64,000 nucleotides of DNA from F23-B02 sp963629425 (GCA_963629425.1 CAVGIU010000001.1:6461-70460), one strand, 5' to 3'. Positions 23,366-31,861 are shown, counted from the stretch's first letter. The notes: generated by a model not told the origin, from the letters alone. Numbers and translations: made by a program.

Positions 23366-25597
23366 TTATTCCATATTCTTCAGCGCCTGCGCGAGGGGTA
23401 TCCTACCGAGGCGCTTTGTCTGTATCACATGCACAACAAAGTATGTCGCAGCGCCGAGGCCGAGCATCGCGGGCCATATCCACGGCGCTATGCAGAACGT
23501 GAGCCAGCCGCTCATCCGGTTCATGAAGTAATAGTAAAGTTCCTTCATGACGATGCCGCTCAGAGGGATCGTCACAATGAGCGACACTCCGACTGCGATA
23601 GCCGTCGCCGAGTTATAGAGCGAACTTATCTCGCGCCCTGTGTAGCCGAGTATCTTGAGCATGGATATGCTCTGCGCGTTTTTCTCGATGACCATTTTCG
23701 ACAGCAGGTACACTAAAAGCATATACAGCGCCAGCGAGAAGCCGCCGATAAGCGGGAACATGCGCCCCATCGAGTCATCCAGCTGATCGGAAACGACGGT
23801 CAGGTCGTGCTCTGTTATGACACTCGAAACAGCCTCGGGATCGAGATCGCTGAGCTTTTCGTTCGAGAAATAGCCGTTAAAGAACCCCGACTCGATATCG
23901 AAGGTCTCGTTAAAGTTTACCTTGCTCATGAAAACGGCAAGTCCCGCAGCGTAGGGCGCGGAATCGTAAACTGTGAAGGTGTAGCTCTTATCACCGTACT
24001 TTTCGTGCAGCGTTATCTCGTCTCCGCGCTTAAGGCCGAACTTTTCCATGATGCCCTCGGAGACGAGGACGCTGCCTTTTTCAGACGGCAGATACGAAAA
24101 GTCCGCGTATTTCGAGGCATGGAGCACACCGTAAACGCTTATCTCCTCGTCGGAATCGGTGTTAAGCGAGGTAATGCAGAAGGGCTCGGCGGCCTCATTC
24201 TCCGTCAGCGTCGGCACCTTGAGCAGATACTGATAATCGGAAAGGCGCGTCGAGAGCGCTTCTTCCCTGAAGTTATCCAGTATCGGCGGCATTATAAGGC
24301 CGAACATCAAAAGAACATTTGCAAAGAGGATGCCGATAAACAGCGTTATGTATGCACTGCGGTTTTGCAGGATGACTCTCTTGCGGAAGCGTTCGATTAT
24401 GCTTCCCGTGCGCAGGGTCGGAACATACTGCTTTCTGCGCGTTCTGAGCTCGTGGCGCAGGAAGCTCTGCACCGGCAGACGCATCATACGCCAAAGAACG
24501 ACGTAAATGGTGACGGATATGAGCACGCAGGGCACGAGCGTCGTTTTGATAAAGGCTTCAGAGTTCCAGAGCGTCACATATGTCGGCAGCGAGTAGCTGT
24601 GGTAATACAGGCCCGCACAGTAGTTCTTAACGGCGGTATAGCCGAGGACATTGCCGATGACCGCAGCAATCAGCGTAACGATTATGGGCATGGCCATATA
24701 GTGGCGGATAAGCTCGCCTCTCGTATAGCCCGAGGCAAGCAGCGTTCCGACGGTGCCGGACTCCTGCTCGATGGTGCTGCGCGTCGTTATGGCGAACACA
24801 AAGCCCAAAATGACGATGACAACATACAAAAGCGTCGTCATCATGGCCTTGTCGCTTCCGATATCGTCGCCGGTGAATATGATCGCCTGGTTGTCCGCGC
24901 GGCGGACGATGTCGCTTATTTCGCAGCTCTCTGAGAGGATATCGGCAATGTCGTCTGCCTTGTCACGGCACTGCTCATCGGTAAGCGCCTCGTCGTTATT
25001 GAGCCAGGCGTAGCAACAGTGCAGATTTTCGTTTATCCCGTCAAAGGTCTCGGGCGATACGACGGCGACGCAGAATTTGTTCGCGTCGAGCATCATGTCG
25101 GTGTTGTTTTTAAACAGCGCCGAGTAGTCGGAAAGAGCGACCGTCCCCGATATTTTCAGCCCTGCCAGCTCATCGCCGATGCCGAGGGAGTTATTTTCAA
25201 GATACAGTCTGTCGGCCGCGATCTCTCCGGCGTTTTCGGGCAAAGCGCCGTCCATGAGGCAGGTCTTGTTGACCTCCGCGCGGTTTTTATAGATGCGCAC
25301 GGTGTTCTCGTTATCAAGCGTGATTTCCTTATAAAGCAGCTCGTATACGGAAACATCGGCGTCATTCTCAAGCTTCGCCTTCGTCTCTTCCGGGAGCTTA
25401 TCCTCAAGGATAAAATGTCCGCTTTCGATGCTGTATTTCTCGAAGCTCTCGTTATAGGCCGTTTTCATGCTCCCGGCAGCGACGATGAAGCCGGACACCA
25501 TGCCGACCGTCAGCGTCAGAAACAGAAACAGGGCTATGTATTTGCCGATATCCTGCCGCAGCTCGCGCGGCAGACGGCGCCTGAGCGGATTTTTCAC
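23366..25597 (-). CDS. FtsX-like ABC transporter permease
   Basis: The 743-residue membrane protein has one N-terminal helix (about 20-42), a large extracytoplasmic domain, three helices (about 250-370), a second extracytoplasmic domain, and three C-terminal helices (about 615-730). This is the double MacB_PCD/FtsX layout. Such proteins act with a MacB/LolD-type ATPase to move lipids, peptides or lipoproteins out of the membrane, or to signal. It lies 12 bp after its ATPase gene. The substrate is unknown; the DtxR-like gene at the head of the operon suggests a metal link. Confidence 0.88.
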   Translation of the reverse strand: MKNPLRRRLPRELRQDIGKYIALFLFLTLTVGMVSGFIVAAGSMKTAYNESFEKYSIESGHFILEDKLPEETKAKLENDADVSVYELLYKEITLDNENTVRIYKNRAEVNKTCLMDGALPENAGEIAADRLYLENNSLGIGDELAGLKISGTVALSDYSALFKNNTDMMLDANKFCVAVVSPETFDGINENLHCCYAWLNNDEALTDEQCRDKADDIADILSESCEISDIVRRADNQAIIFTGDDIGSDKAMMTTLLYVVIVILGFVFAITTRSTIEQESGTVGTLLASGYTRGELIRHYMAMPIIVTLIAAVIGNVLGYTAVKNYCAGLYYHSYSLPTYVTLWNSEAFIKTTLVPCVLISVTIYVVLWRMMRLPVQSFLRHELRTRRKQYVPTLRTGSIIERFRKRVILQNRSAYITLFIGILFANVLLMFGLIMPPILDNFREEALSTRLSDYQYLLKVPTLTENEAAEPFCITSLNTDSDEEISVYGVLHASKYADFSYLPSEKGSVLVSEGIMEKFGLKRGDEITLHEKYGDKSYTFTVYDSAPYAAGLAVFMSKVNFNETFDIESGFFNGYFSNEKLSDLDPEAVSSVITEHDLTVVSDQLDDSMGRMFPLIGGFSLALYMLLVYLLSKMVIEKNAQSISMLKILGYTGREISSLYNSATAIAVGVSLIVTIPLSGIVMKELYYYFMNRMSGWLTFCIAPWIWPAMLGLGAATYFVVHVIQTKRLGRIPLAQALKNME

Positions 25598-25609
25598 GGC
25601 ATTGCCCCC

Positions 25610-26308
25610 TTACCAGTCGAGCATCATCGCGCCGAGCTTTTCGGTGTTTATCTCGTCCGAGCGGATAGCACCGTCGCGCAGGCGGATGACACGGTCGGCC
25701 ATGCGCTTTATCGCGTCATTATGTGTGACGAGGATAACGGTGTTGCCGTACTTTTTATTAACGCGCTCGATTAGATCGAGGATCTCCTTCGAGGTCTTAT
25801 AGTCGAGCGCACCCGTCGGCTCGTCACACAGCAGGATGTCGGGGTTTTTGATTATCGCCCGGCCTATGGCCGTGCGCTGCTGCTGGCCGCCGGACAGCTG
25901 CGACGGCACCTTGTCCTTATGCTCCCACAGGCCGAGGGTCTTGAGTATTTCGTCCGTCGGCAGGGGCTTATCGGCAAGGTACGCGCCGACCTCTATGTTT
26001 TCCTTCACAGTCAGGTTGGGAATGAGGTTATACGACTGGAAAACGTAGCCGAGATGCTTGCGCCTGTAAAGCGAAAGCTGCTTCGGGCTCATCGCGGCGA
26101 TCTTCTGACCGCCGATGCTGATGCTGCCGGAGTCGGCGGTCTCGATGCCGCCTATTATATTCAAAAGCGTCGATTTACCGGAGCCCGAAGGTCCCAGCAA
26201 AACGCATATATGTCCTTTTTCAATGCCGCAGCTTATGCCGCGGAGCACCTCGCAGCGGTTATCTCCGCTGCCGAAGGATTTGCGGAGGTCATGAATCTCA
26301 AGATACAT
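25610..26308 (-). CDS. ABC transporter ATP-binding protein (MacB/LolD type)
   Basis: The 232-residue cytoplasmic ATPase has Walker A GPSGSGKST (39-47), Q-loop YVFQSYNLIPNLTV, signature LSGGQQQR (about 142-149), Walker B ILLCDEPTGALD and the H-loop VTHND. It energises the FtsX-like permease encoded immediately downstream. Its start overlaps the end of the DtxR-like gene by 11 bp, so the three genes form one translationally coupled unit. Confidence 0.92.
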   Translation of the reverse strand: MYLEIHDLRKSFGSGDNRCEVLRGISCGIEKGHICVLLGPSGSGKSTLLNIIGGIETADSGSISIGGQKIAAMSPKQLSLYRRKHLGYVFQSYNLIPNLTVKENIEVGAYLADKPLPTDEILKTLGLWEHKDKVPSQLSGGQQQRTAIGRAIIKNPDILLCDEPTGALDYKTSKEILDLIERVNKKYGNTVILVTHNDAIKRMADRVIRLRDGAIRSDEINTEKLGAMMLDW

Positions 26309-26693
26309 TTAATGCCCCTTCCTCACCGCTTTGTGCGCAAAGCTCCTCAAGCACCTGCTCGGAAAGCTCGGCAACCAGGGCGCAAGCTGCATTTTTAACG
26401 TCGGCCGAGGGCGGCAGAATGCGCGCAAGAGCCTCGGAAACGGCGCAGTAATAGCGGCGATACCGGCTCGTCAGCTCCATGCCGTAGCCCGTCAGGTGTG
26501 CTATGCCGAGATCGTCCTTCGTAAGAACGTCGGCATCTTTTAAATTGTTGAGCATCGTATGTGCGCTCGGTTTTTTTACGTTAAGATACCGCGCCACATC
26601 GATCGTTCTTATTCCGCCCGAGCCCTTGAGCGCGTCAAGTGCCAAAATATATCGGACCACGGAGACGGAGACTGCAAGCTTTGGGTTAGTCAT
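26298..26693 (-). CDS. DtxR-like metal-dependent regulator, short
   Basis: The 131-residue protein has a winged helix at the N-terminus (IRTIDVARYLNVKKPSAHTMLNNLKDADVL, about 28-57) like DtxR/MntR regulators, then a helical part resembling the dimerisation/metal domain. AGGAG is 6 bases from the ATG. It is the first gene of the unit that includes the ABC ATPase and permease, so it probably controls that exporter. It differs clearly from the second DtxR-type gene at 30288. Confidence 0.8.
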   Translation of the reverse strand: MTNPKLAVSVSVVRYILALDALKGSGGIRTIDVARYLNVKKPSAHTMLNNLKDADVLTKDDLGIAHLTGYGMELTSRYRRYYCAVSEALARILPPSADVKNAACALVAELSEQVLEELCAQSGEEGALNVS

Positions 26694-26710
26694 TGCTTAC
26701 TCCTGTTTGT

Positions 26711-26750
26711 AAAATCGGGAGGTGCGGGTGGAAACCCACTGCACCTCCCG
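26711..26750 (-). terminator. Intrinsic terminator after the feo operon
   Basis: On the minus strand a CGGGAGGTGC/GCACCTCCCG stem with an inner GGGTTTCCACCC hairpin is followed by ATTTTA, directly after the Cys-rich peptide gene. The weak T tract may allow some read-through into the DtxR-like gene. Confidence 0.7.
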
Positions 26751-26757
26751 TAAGCTT

Positions 26758-27000
26758 TTAACTGTTCTGTTTCTTCAGGTTTTTTACGTCCCTGAGGGCG
26801 TCGCTGCCGCTTCCGGAGCACGAGTCGCCATGACATTTGCCTGCCATCGCACACGCGCCGCAGCCGCCGCATTTGGCGCCGCAGGAGGATATGCCTGCTT
26901 TCTTATCTCTGACTATTGACCGGATGATGAGCGCGACAATGACGATCAGACCGGCGGTTATCAGTATCGTTCCGATATTGGAAGCTAACCATTCAAGCAT
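26758..27000 (-). CDS. FeoB-associated Cys-rich membrane protein
   Basis: The 80-residue protein has one N-terminal membrane helix (about 9-29) and a Cys-rich cytoplasmic tail (CGAKCGGCGACAMAGKCHGDSC), the signature of the FeoB-associated Cys-rich family (PF12669). It lies 41 bp after feoB with AGGAGG before its ATG. These proteins are thought to hand iron to or from FeoB, but their role is not settled. Confidence 0.88.
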   Translation of the reverse strand: MLEWLASNIGTILITAGLIVIVALIIRSIVRDKKAGISSCGAKCGGCGACAMAGKCHGDSCSGSGSDALRDVKNLKKQNS

Positions 27001-27041
27001 TGCTTTTTCCTCCTTTATAAATTCTCAAGTTATGTTGCAGA

Positions 27042-29555
27042 TTATTTTGCGCCTACAGTTGCTTCCTTGGTGGTGAGAGTCTCAGCCTCCTTGTAAGGAC
27101 GGAAGAGCATGTAGATGATGCCGACAAGCAGAGCGATTGCTACGATCAGGCCGATGATGTTCAGGTTGCCGGTGAAGGCGCCGCCGAACTGATTGATCAT
27201 CAGAGCGATGACGTATGCAAAGCCGCACTGATAGCCGATCGCAAACCAGGTCCAGCCGCGGTTGTTCATCTCGCGCTTGATCGCGCCGATAGCTGCAAAG
27301 CAGGGAGCGCAAAGAAGGTTGAAGACGAGGAAGCTGTAAGCGGTTACGCCGGTGAAGGCTGCCGCCATTGCCTGGTAAACGGTGCTGTCGCCGCCGCCGT
27401 AGAGGATGCCGAGGGTACCGACGATGTTCTCCTTGGCAACGAGGCCGGTGATGGAAGCGACGGTTGCCTGCCAGTTGCCCCAGCCGAGCGGGGTGAAGAT
27501 CCATGCGATGGCATTGCCGATCTTTGCGAGGATGGAGGAGTCGATCTGATCCTCAGTGAGCATCTGGAAGGAGCCGTCGACCCAGCCGAAGTAAGTGGTG
27601 AACCATACGAAGATGGTCGAGAGCAGGATGATGGTACCGGCCTTCTTGATGAAGGACCAGCCGCGCTCCCACATGGAGCGGAGGACGTTGCCGAGGGTCG
27701 GCATGTGGTATGCGGGAAGCTCCATAACGAAGGGAGCGGGGTCACCGGAGAAGCGCTTGGTCTTCTTGAGCATGATGCCCGAGCAGATGATAGCTGCCAT
27801 GCCGATGAAGTATGCGGAGGTCGAGACGATCGCGCTGCCGCCGAACAGTGCGCCGGCGATCATTGCGATGAACGGAACCTTTGCGCCGCAGGGGATAAAT
27901 GTGGTGGTCATGATCGTCATACGGCGGTCACGCTCGTTTTCGATGGTACGGGAAGCCATGACGCCCGGAACGCCGCAGCCGACGCCGACGAGCATGGGGA
28001 TGAAGCTCTTACCGGAAAGTCCGAACTTGCGGAAGATACGGTCAAGAACGAAGGCGATACGCGCCATGTAGCCGCAGGCCTCGAGGAAGGCGAGCATCAA
28101 GAACAGGACGAGCATCTGAGGTACGAAGCCGAGGACCGCGCCGACACCGGCTACAATACCGTCGTTGATAAGGCCGCTGAGCCAGGGAGCTGCGTTTGCA
28201 GCGTCAAGGCCGTCGCCTACGAGAACGGGAATGCCCGGTACCCAAACGCCGTAGTCGGCAGGATCGGGAGCGTCAAAGCCGTTTTCTTCGAGGTAAGAAA
28301 CCGCATCGACATAGGTCATGCCGATGGTGCTGTCTTCGTCGGCATCGTCGGGGATGGCGTCGTAGTAAGCGGTCATTGTATTGATTGCGAGGGTCTCCTC
28401 GTCCTCAACATCGAGGTCTGCCGACTTGTCGGAGGTCCGGAGATCCTTCATCTCGGCAAGCAGCGCGTCAGCGTCGAAGTCGTCTGCTTCAACGTCGATG
28501 TCTTCGCCGAGGAATGCGCTGACAGCCTGGATGGCTGCGGTGTATTCGTCGTTAGTGTCGTTGTATTCGCCGGAGCCGATGCCGAACAGGTGCCAGCCGT
28601 CGCCGAACACGCCGTCGTTTGCCCAGTCGGTAGCCGGTGCGCCGACCGCGACCATTGCGACCCAGTAGACCAGGAACATGACCAGTGCGAAGATGGGCAG
28701 ACCCAGCCAGCGGTTGGTGACGATCTTATCGATCTTATCGGAAGTTGTGAGCTTGCCGACGTTTTTCTTCTTGTAGCAGGCCTTGATGATGGAAGCTATG
28801 TAAATGTAGCGCTCGTTGGTGATGATGCTCTCCGCATCATCATCAAGCTCATCCTCGGCGGCCTTGATGTCTGCGTCGATGTGCTGCATGATCTCGGGCT
28901 TTATCGCGAGCTTTGCGAGAACCTTATCGTCGTGCTCGAAGATCTTGATAGCATACCAGCGCTGCTGCTCCTCGGGCAGCTCGTGCAGGACTGCCTCCTC
29001 GATGTGAGCAATAGCATGCTCGACAACACCGGAGAAGGAGTGCATGGGAATGGTCTTGCCGTTCTTTGCGGCGTCGACCGCTGCCGCTGCCGCTTCGGAA
29101 ACACCGTCGCCCTTCAGCGCGGAGATCTCGAAGACCTTGCAGCCGAGCTGACGGGACAGCTCCTTGATATTGATAACGTCGCCGTTCTTGCGGACGATAT
29201 CCATCATGTTTACCGCAACGACCACAGGGATGCCGAGCTCGGTCAGCTGAGTGGTCAGGTAAAGGTTACGCTCGAGGTTGGTACCGTCGATGATGTTGAG
29301 TATCGCATCGGGGCGCTCGCCGAGCAGGAAGTTACGCGCGACGACTTCCTCAAGGGTGTACGGTGAAAGCGAGTAGATACCCGGAAGGTCAACGACCGTT
29401 ACGCCGTCAAACTTTTTAAGCTTGCCTTCCTTTTTCTCAACAGTGACGCCGGGCCAGTTACCTACGAACTGGTTCGAGCCGGTCAACGCATTGAACAGTG
29501 TGGTCTTACCGCAGTTCGGGTTGCCGGCGAGGGCAATTTTAATGTTCTTTTCCAT
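27042..29555 (-). CDS. feoB: Ferrous iron transporter FeoB with acidic insertion
   Basis: The 837-residue protein has an N-terminal G domain with G1 GNPNCGKT (11-18), G3 DLPG (56-59) and G4 NMMD (116-119), a helical GDI region, then the membrane domain with two Gate motifs (IPMLVGVGCGVPGVMASR about 519-536 and the C-terminal equivalent FNLLCAPCFAAIGAIKRE). It imports Fe2+ across the membrane. Residues about 318-440 form an Asp/Glu-rich segment between the first and second membrane helices that is longer than in textbook FeoB. The start codon overlaps the feoA stop (TAATG). Codon use suggests strong expression. Confidence 0.95.
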   Translation of the reverse strand: MEKNIKIALAGNPNCGKTTLFNALTGSNQFVGNWPGVTVEKKEGKLKKFDGVTVVDLPGIYSLSPYTLEEVVARNFLLGERPDAILNIIDGTNLERNLYLTTQLTELGIPVVVAVNMMDIVRKNGDVINIKELSRQLGCKVFEISALKGDGVSEAAAAAVDAAKNGKTIPMHSFSGVVEHAIAHIEEAVLHELPEEQQRWYAIKIFEHDDKVLAKLAIKPEIMQHIDADIKAAEDELDDDAESIITNERYIYIASIIKACYKKKNVGKLTTSDKIDKIVTNRWLGLPIFALVMFLVYWVAMVAVGAPATDWANDGVFGDGWHLFGIGSGEYNDTNDEYTAAIQAVSAFLGEDIDVEADDFDADALLAEMKDLRTSDKSADLDVEDEETLAINTMTAYYDAIPDDADEDSTIGMTYVDAVSYLEENGFDAPDPADYGVWVPGIPVLVGDGLDAANAAPWLSGLINDGIVAGVGAVLGFVPQMLVLFLMLAFLEACGYMARIAFVLDRIFRKFGLSGKSFIPMLVGVGCGVPGVMASRTIENERDRRMTIMTTTFIPCGAKVPFIAMIAGALFGGSAIVSTSAYFIGMAAIICSGIMLKKTKRFSGDPAPFVMELPAYHMPTLGNVLRSMWERGWSFIKKAGTIILLSTIFVWFTTYFGWVDGSFQMLTEDQIDSSILAKIGNAIAWIFTPLGWGNWQATVASITGLVAKENIVGTLGILYGGGDSTVYQAMAAAFTGVTAYSFLVFNLLCAPCFAAIGAIKREMNNRGWTWFAIGYQCGFAYVIALMINQFGGAFTGNLNIIGLIVAIALLVGIIYMLFRPYKEAETLTTKEATVGAK

Positions 29556-29776
29556 TATTCCACCTCGATCTTTTCTGCATCTGCCTTACGCAGCGAAAGC
29601 TCATAGCCGCGAACGGTGAGCTCAATGGGATCGCCCAGGGGAGCGACCTTGCGGACATAGACCTCAGCGCCCTTGGTAATACCCATGTCCATGATGCGGC
29701 GCTTTATCGCGCCTTCGCCATGGAGTCTTTTGACGGTCACGGTCTCGCCGATCTTAACGTCTCTCAGAGTCTTCAT
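29555..29776 (-). CDS. feoA: FeoA family protein (second copy)
   Basis: The ATG at 29776 follows GAGGAG by 6 bases; the ATG 5 codons upstream is less well placed. The 73-residue SH3-like FeoA protein has VKIGETVTVKRLHGEGAIKRRIMDMGITKGAEVYV, the typical FeoA opening, and ends in the ELSLRKADAEKIEV motif. It is the canonical partner of FeoB, whose start codon overlaps this stop codon. Confidence 0.92.
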   Translation of the reverse strand: MKTLRDVKIGETVTVKRLHGEGAIKRRIMDMGITKGAEVYVRKVAPLGDPIELTVRGYELSLRKADAEKIEVE

Positions 29777-29787
29777 GTTTCTGCTCC

Positions 29788-30000
29788 TCACACATATATT
29801 TTCTGAGCCATTTCCGCGCTTATCGCGATCCTGGCTTCTTTGACCTTGACGATGACATTCTCGCCAACGGCAGTCAACACTTTCACATCTCCCCCGACAA
29901 CAAAGCCGAGGTTTTCGAGGTGCTTCTTCACCTCCGGCTTGCCGGCTATACGCTGTATCGTATTATCCTCGCCGACTGCCGCTAATGTTAAAGGCATCAT
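29788..30000 (-). CDS. feoA: FeoA family protein (first copy)
   Basis: The ATG at 30000 (the next codon is also ATG) follows AAAGGA by 8 bases. The 70-residue protein opens MPLTLAAVGEDNTIQRIAG and continues KPEVKKHLENLGFVVGGDVKVLT, a typical FeoA SH3 fold, and ends with RIAISAEMAQKIYV. It is the first gene of the feo operon, 11 bp ahead of the second feoA. Two consecutive FeoA genes are common in Clostridia. The longer in-frame reading to 30138 would cross the promoter and operators and is rejected. Confidence 0.9.
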   Translation of the reverse strand: MMPLTLAAVGEDNTIQRIAGKPEVKKHLENLGFVVGGDVKVLTAVGENVIVKVKEARIAISAEMAQKIYV

Positions 30001-30025
30001 TGCATATATCCTTTCCCCCATTGGA

Positions 30026-30039
30026 TTAGCGCTCGCTAA
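30026..30039. promoter_or_regulatory. Candidate DtxR/IdeR-type operator 1
   Basis: TTAGCGCTCGCTAA is a 14-bp near-palindrome in the 5' leader of the feo operon, matching TTAGCnnnnGCTAA found three times here. Confidence 0.65.
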
Positions 30040-30058
30040 CCGCGGGAGTGAATTAAAG

Positions 30059-30072
30059 TTAGCTCTCGCTAA
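30059..30072. promoter_or_regulatory. Candidate DtxR/IdeR-type operator 2
   Basis: TTAGCTCTCGCTAA lies directly downstream of the feo -10 box, over the expected transcription start, an ideal place for an iron-dependent repressor. Confidence 0.7.
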
Positions 30073-30080
30073 CTGTCTGA

Positions 30081-30108
30081 ATAATAGCACAGTTTTCTCC
30101 ATTGTCAA
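30081..30108 (-). promoter_or_regulatory. Sigma-A promoter of the feo operon
   Basis: On the minus strand TTGACA (30108-30103) and TATTAT (30086-30081) are separated by 16 bases. Operator 2 follows immediately. Confidence 0.8.
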
Positions 30109-30149
30109 GTACCTGACACAAGGTTTGTAAGTTTGCACAATTTCGATGG

Positions 30150-30163
30150 TTAGCGCGAGCTAA
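30150..30163. promoter_or_regulatory. Candidate DtxR/IdeR-type operator 3
   Basis: TTAGCGCGAGCTAA lies about 40 bp upstream of the feo -35 box and 60 bp upstream of the divergent regulator promoter; it may serve either or both. Confidence 0.6.
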
Positions 30164-30222
30164 CTAATTGTGCAGAATATCACATCATTCTTGTAGGGAT
30201 TAAGATTACTGCGCATAATTAC

Positions 30223-30251
30223 TTGAATTAATAGAAGCATTGTGCTATTAT
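30223..30251 (+). promoter_or_regulatory. Sigma-A promoter of the DtxR/MntR-type regulator gene
   Basis: TTGAAT (30223-30228) and TATTAT (30246-30251) are separated by 17 bases, 37 bases before the ATG at 30288. Confidence 0.7.
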
Positions 30252-30287
30252 TTATATTGAATTATTATAAACACGGAGAGAAGATAA

Positions 30288-30674
30288 ATGACATTACAGG
30301 AATCGGGCGAGATGTATCTTGAGACCATATACGTCCTGTCGCAAAAATATAAGGATGTACGCGCCATCGATGTCGGCGAGTACATGGGTTATTCAAAGCC
30401 GAGCGTCAGCCGCGCAGTCGGGCTGCTCAAAAGCGGCGGCTATCTCGTTTCCGATGAGATGGGGCATCTGAGCCTCACCGAGGCCGGCATCGAGGTCGCC
30501 GAGAAGATATACGAGCGGCACACCATGCTCACCCACTACCTCAAAATGCTCGGCGTAAGCGCGGAGACCGCCGCCGAGGATGCCTGCAAAATGGAGCACA
30601 TTATAAGCGACGAATCGTTCAATGCGATAAAAAAGCACGTCGCCGAAATGGGAAAAATGCAGGGAGAGGCATAA
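30288..30674 (+). CDS. DtxR/MntR-family iron-dependent transcriptional regulator
   Basis: The 128-residue protein begins with a winged HTH (VRAIDVGEYMGYSKPSVSRAVGLLKSGGYLV, about 24-54) followed by the dimerisation/metal-binding domain with AEKIYERHTMLTHYLKMLGV and DACKMEHIISDE, where His, Glu and Cys residues of DtxR/MntR metal sites are visible. It lacks the SH3 domain, like MntR-type members. It is divergent from the feo operon, and the shared region has three palindromic boxes, so it most likely represses feo in iron-replete cells. GGAG precedes the ATG. Confidence 0.88.
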   Translation: MTLQESGEMYLETIYVLSQKYKDVRAIDVGEYMGYSKPSVSRAVGLLKSGGYLVSDEMGHLSLTEAGIEVAEKIYERHTMLTHYLKMLGVSAETAAEDACKMEHIISDESFNAIKKHVAEMGKMQGEA

Positions 30675-30775
30675 GTTTGCCCTTTTGGAGCAGGAGAGAG
30701 CCGTTTTGGAGCTGAAATCCTATCGCGGAAGTAGTAAATTAAAATCACAAAGCCTCCCTTAATATGTGATAAGCC

Positions 30776-30803
30776 CCCGGCGGTGGTTCAGGACGCCGCC
30801 GGG
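30776..30803 (+). terminator. GC-rich hairpin downstream of the regulator
   Basis: CCCGGCGG and CCGCCGGG form a strong stem about 100 bp past the stop codon; no T tract follows, so termination by it alone is doubtful. Confidence 0.4.
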
Positions 30804-30861
30804 AAAGATCAAAATAGTGCGAGCTTTTGTTCACATCTACACCTCTCTTCTTTAATTATGG

Positions 30862-30897
30862 AAAAAACACGAACGATTTTCTCGTTCGTGTTTTTTT
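30862..30897. terminator. Intrinsic terminator, bidirectional form
   Basis: AAAAAACACGAACGA pairs with TCGTTCGTGTTTTTTT, a strong stem with a T7 tract. It lies 190 bp downstream of the regulator gene and directly next to a repeat copy. Confidence 0.8.
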
Positions 30898-31160
30898 ATC
30901 GGCGCTTTAGCGCCGATACCTATACATTTATTACAGGTGCCCGGTGTCGAAAATGCCGACGAAACCGTGAGTCTGTCGCCTTCCATGAGCGCGATGCAAA
31001 TTTTCCGTTGGATTAACGGGTGCGAAATGCTATGTTTATGCCTTTGTTCCGAACCGGGCACCGGCAAAAAACGTATCCGCAGGTGCGTCAAAGCGCCTCT
31101 AAAATGCCTTCCCCTTCGAGGGGAAGGTGTCACCGCAGGTGACGGATGAGGTGATATTCA
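30898..31160. repeat. Intergenic mosaic repeat, copy 6
   Basis: The region opens with the GGCGCTTTAGCGCC hairpin and CCTATACATTTATTACAGG, then GTGCCCGGTGTCGAAAATGC. It ends with the CCTTCCCC module in inverted orientation (31106-31153: GCCTTCCCCTTCGAGGGGAA...GGATGAGGTG). The rest of the gap to 31234 holds no gene. Confidence 0.8.
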
Positions 31161-31234
31161 AATTCGTTTGCCGCAGGCAAACACATCGCACTATCGGCTG
31201 TCCTCCCCGTTCCCTCTGTCCGTTTGCTGATTTC

Positions 31235-31861
31235 TTACTCTATGACCAAGGTGTCCATGATGGCAAGCATCTCGGGGTTCGAGCGCAGCTTCACACGCTC
31301 ATCCTCATTATCGTCGCCCATGAGTACGACCGTCGTCAGAACGTAGTCTGCCGTCGAGTCCGCCGCCGGGAATGCCATGCAGTAGCTGCCGCCGTTTGTG
31401 AAGCAGATGCCGCTTGCGTTTTTGAAGCTGACCTTGCCGAAATTCTTGTAGTTTTCCTCGACCGACTTTTCGAGTGCGGCGAAGTCCTCGCCGTGATAGT
31501 AGGGCGCGTACTCGATCTGGATGGAAAAGTCGTCGGCGTTTATTATGGCGACGTGCGAGTCGCCGGAGTCGGTGATGTAGCCCTCGGATACGACGCCGAA
31601 CGCGTGCTTATCCGCATCGTATGTGACGGTGACCGTGACTTCCTTTGCGTCCTTGTAGCCGCTTGCAAAGCTGTAGACGCCGGTCTTGGGATTCTTTATC
31701 GAAAACTCGGCGTTTTTCTTGCCTCCGGCCTTTGCAGGCGATTTGGCCGCGGGCTTTTCCGCCGCCGGCTTCTTCTCCGCGCCGGACTTACCCTTAAATG
31801 CGAGCGCCGCTCCTGCTGCCGCGGCCGCTGCAATGGGTGCTATGATAAGCCATTTTTTCAT
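31235..31861 (-). CDS. Membrane-anchored or secreted hypothetical protein
   Basis: The ATG at 31861 follows GGAGG by 7 bases. The 208-residue protein has an N-terminal membrane segment (WLIIAPIAAAAAAGAALAF), an Ala/Lys/Pro-rich spacer (EKKPAAEKPAAKSPAKAGGKK) and a globular domain of about 150 residues with alternating beta-like segments (TGVYSFASGYKDAKEVTVTVTYDAD, SHVAIINADDFSIQIEYAPYY). I do not recognise the family. It is probably anchored with the C-terminal domain outside the cell. A longer in-frame reading to 32074 runs through a hairpin and AT-rich sequence and is not supported. Confidence 0.7.
   Translation of the reverse strand: MKKWLIIAPIAAAAAAGAALAFKGKSGAEKKPAAEKPAAKSPAKAGGKKNAEFSIKNPKTGVYSFASGYKDAKEVTVTVTYDADKHAFGVVSEGYITDSGDSHVAIINADDFSIQIEYAPYYHGEDFAALEKSVEENYKNFGKVSFKNASGICFTNGGSYCMAFPAADSTADYVLTTVVLMGDDNEDERVKLRSNPEMLAIMDTLVIE

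Noticed and set aside
27705..29366. 553-codon open frame opposite feoB
   Set aside because: A shadow of the strongly codon-biased feoB gene; no motifs and no ribosome binding site.
29788..30138. Longer 116-residue start for the first feoA
   Set aside because: The extension crosses the feo promoter and operators; the ATG at 30000 has a proper ribosome binding site and matches FeoA length.
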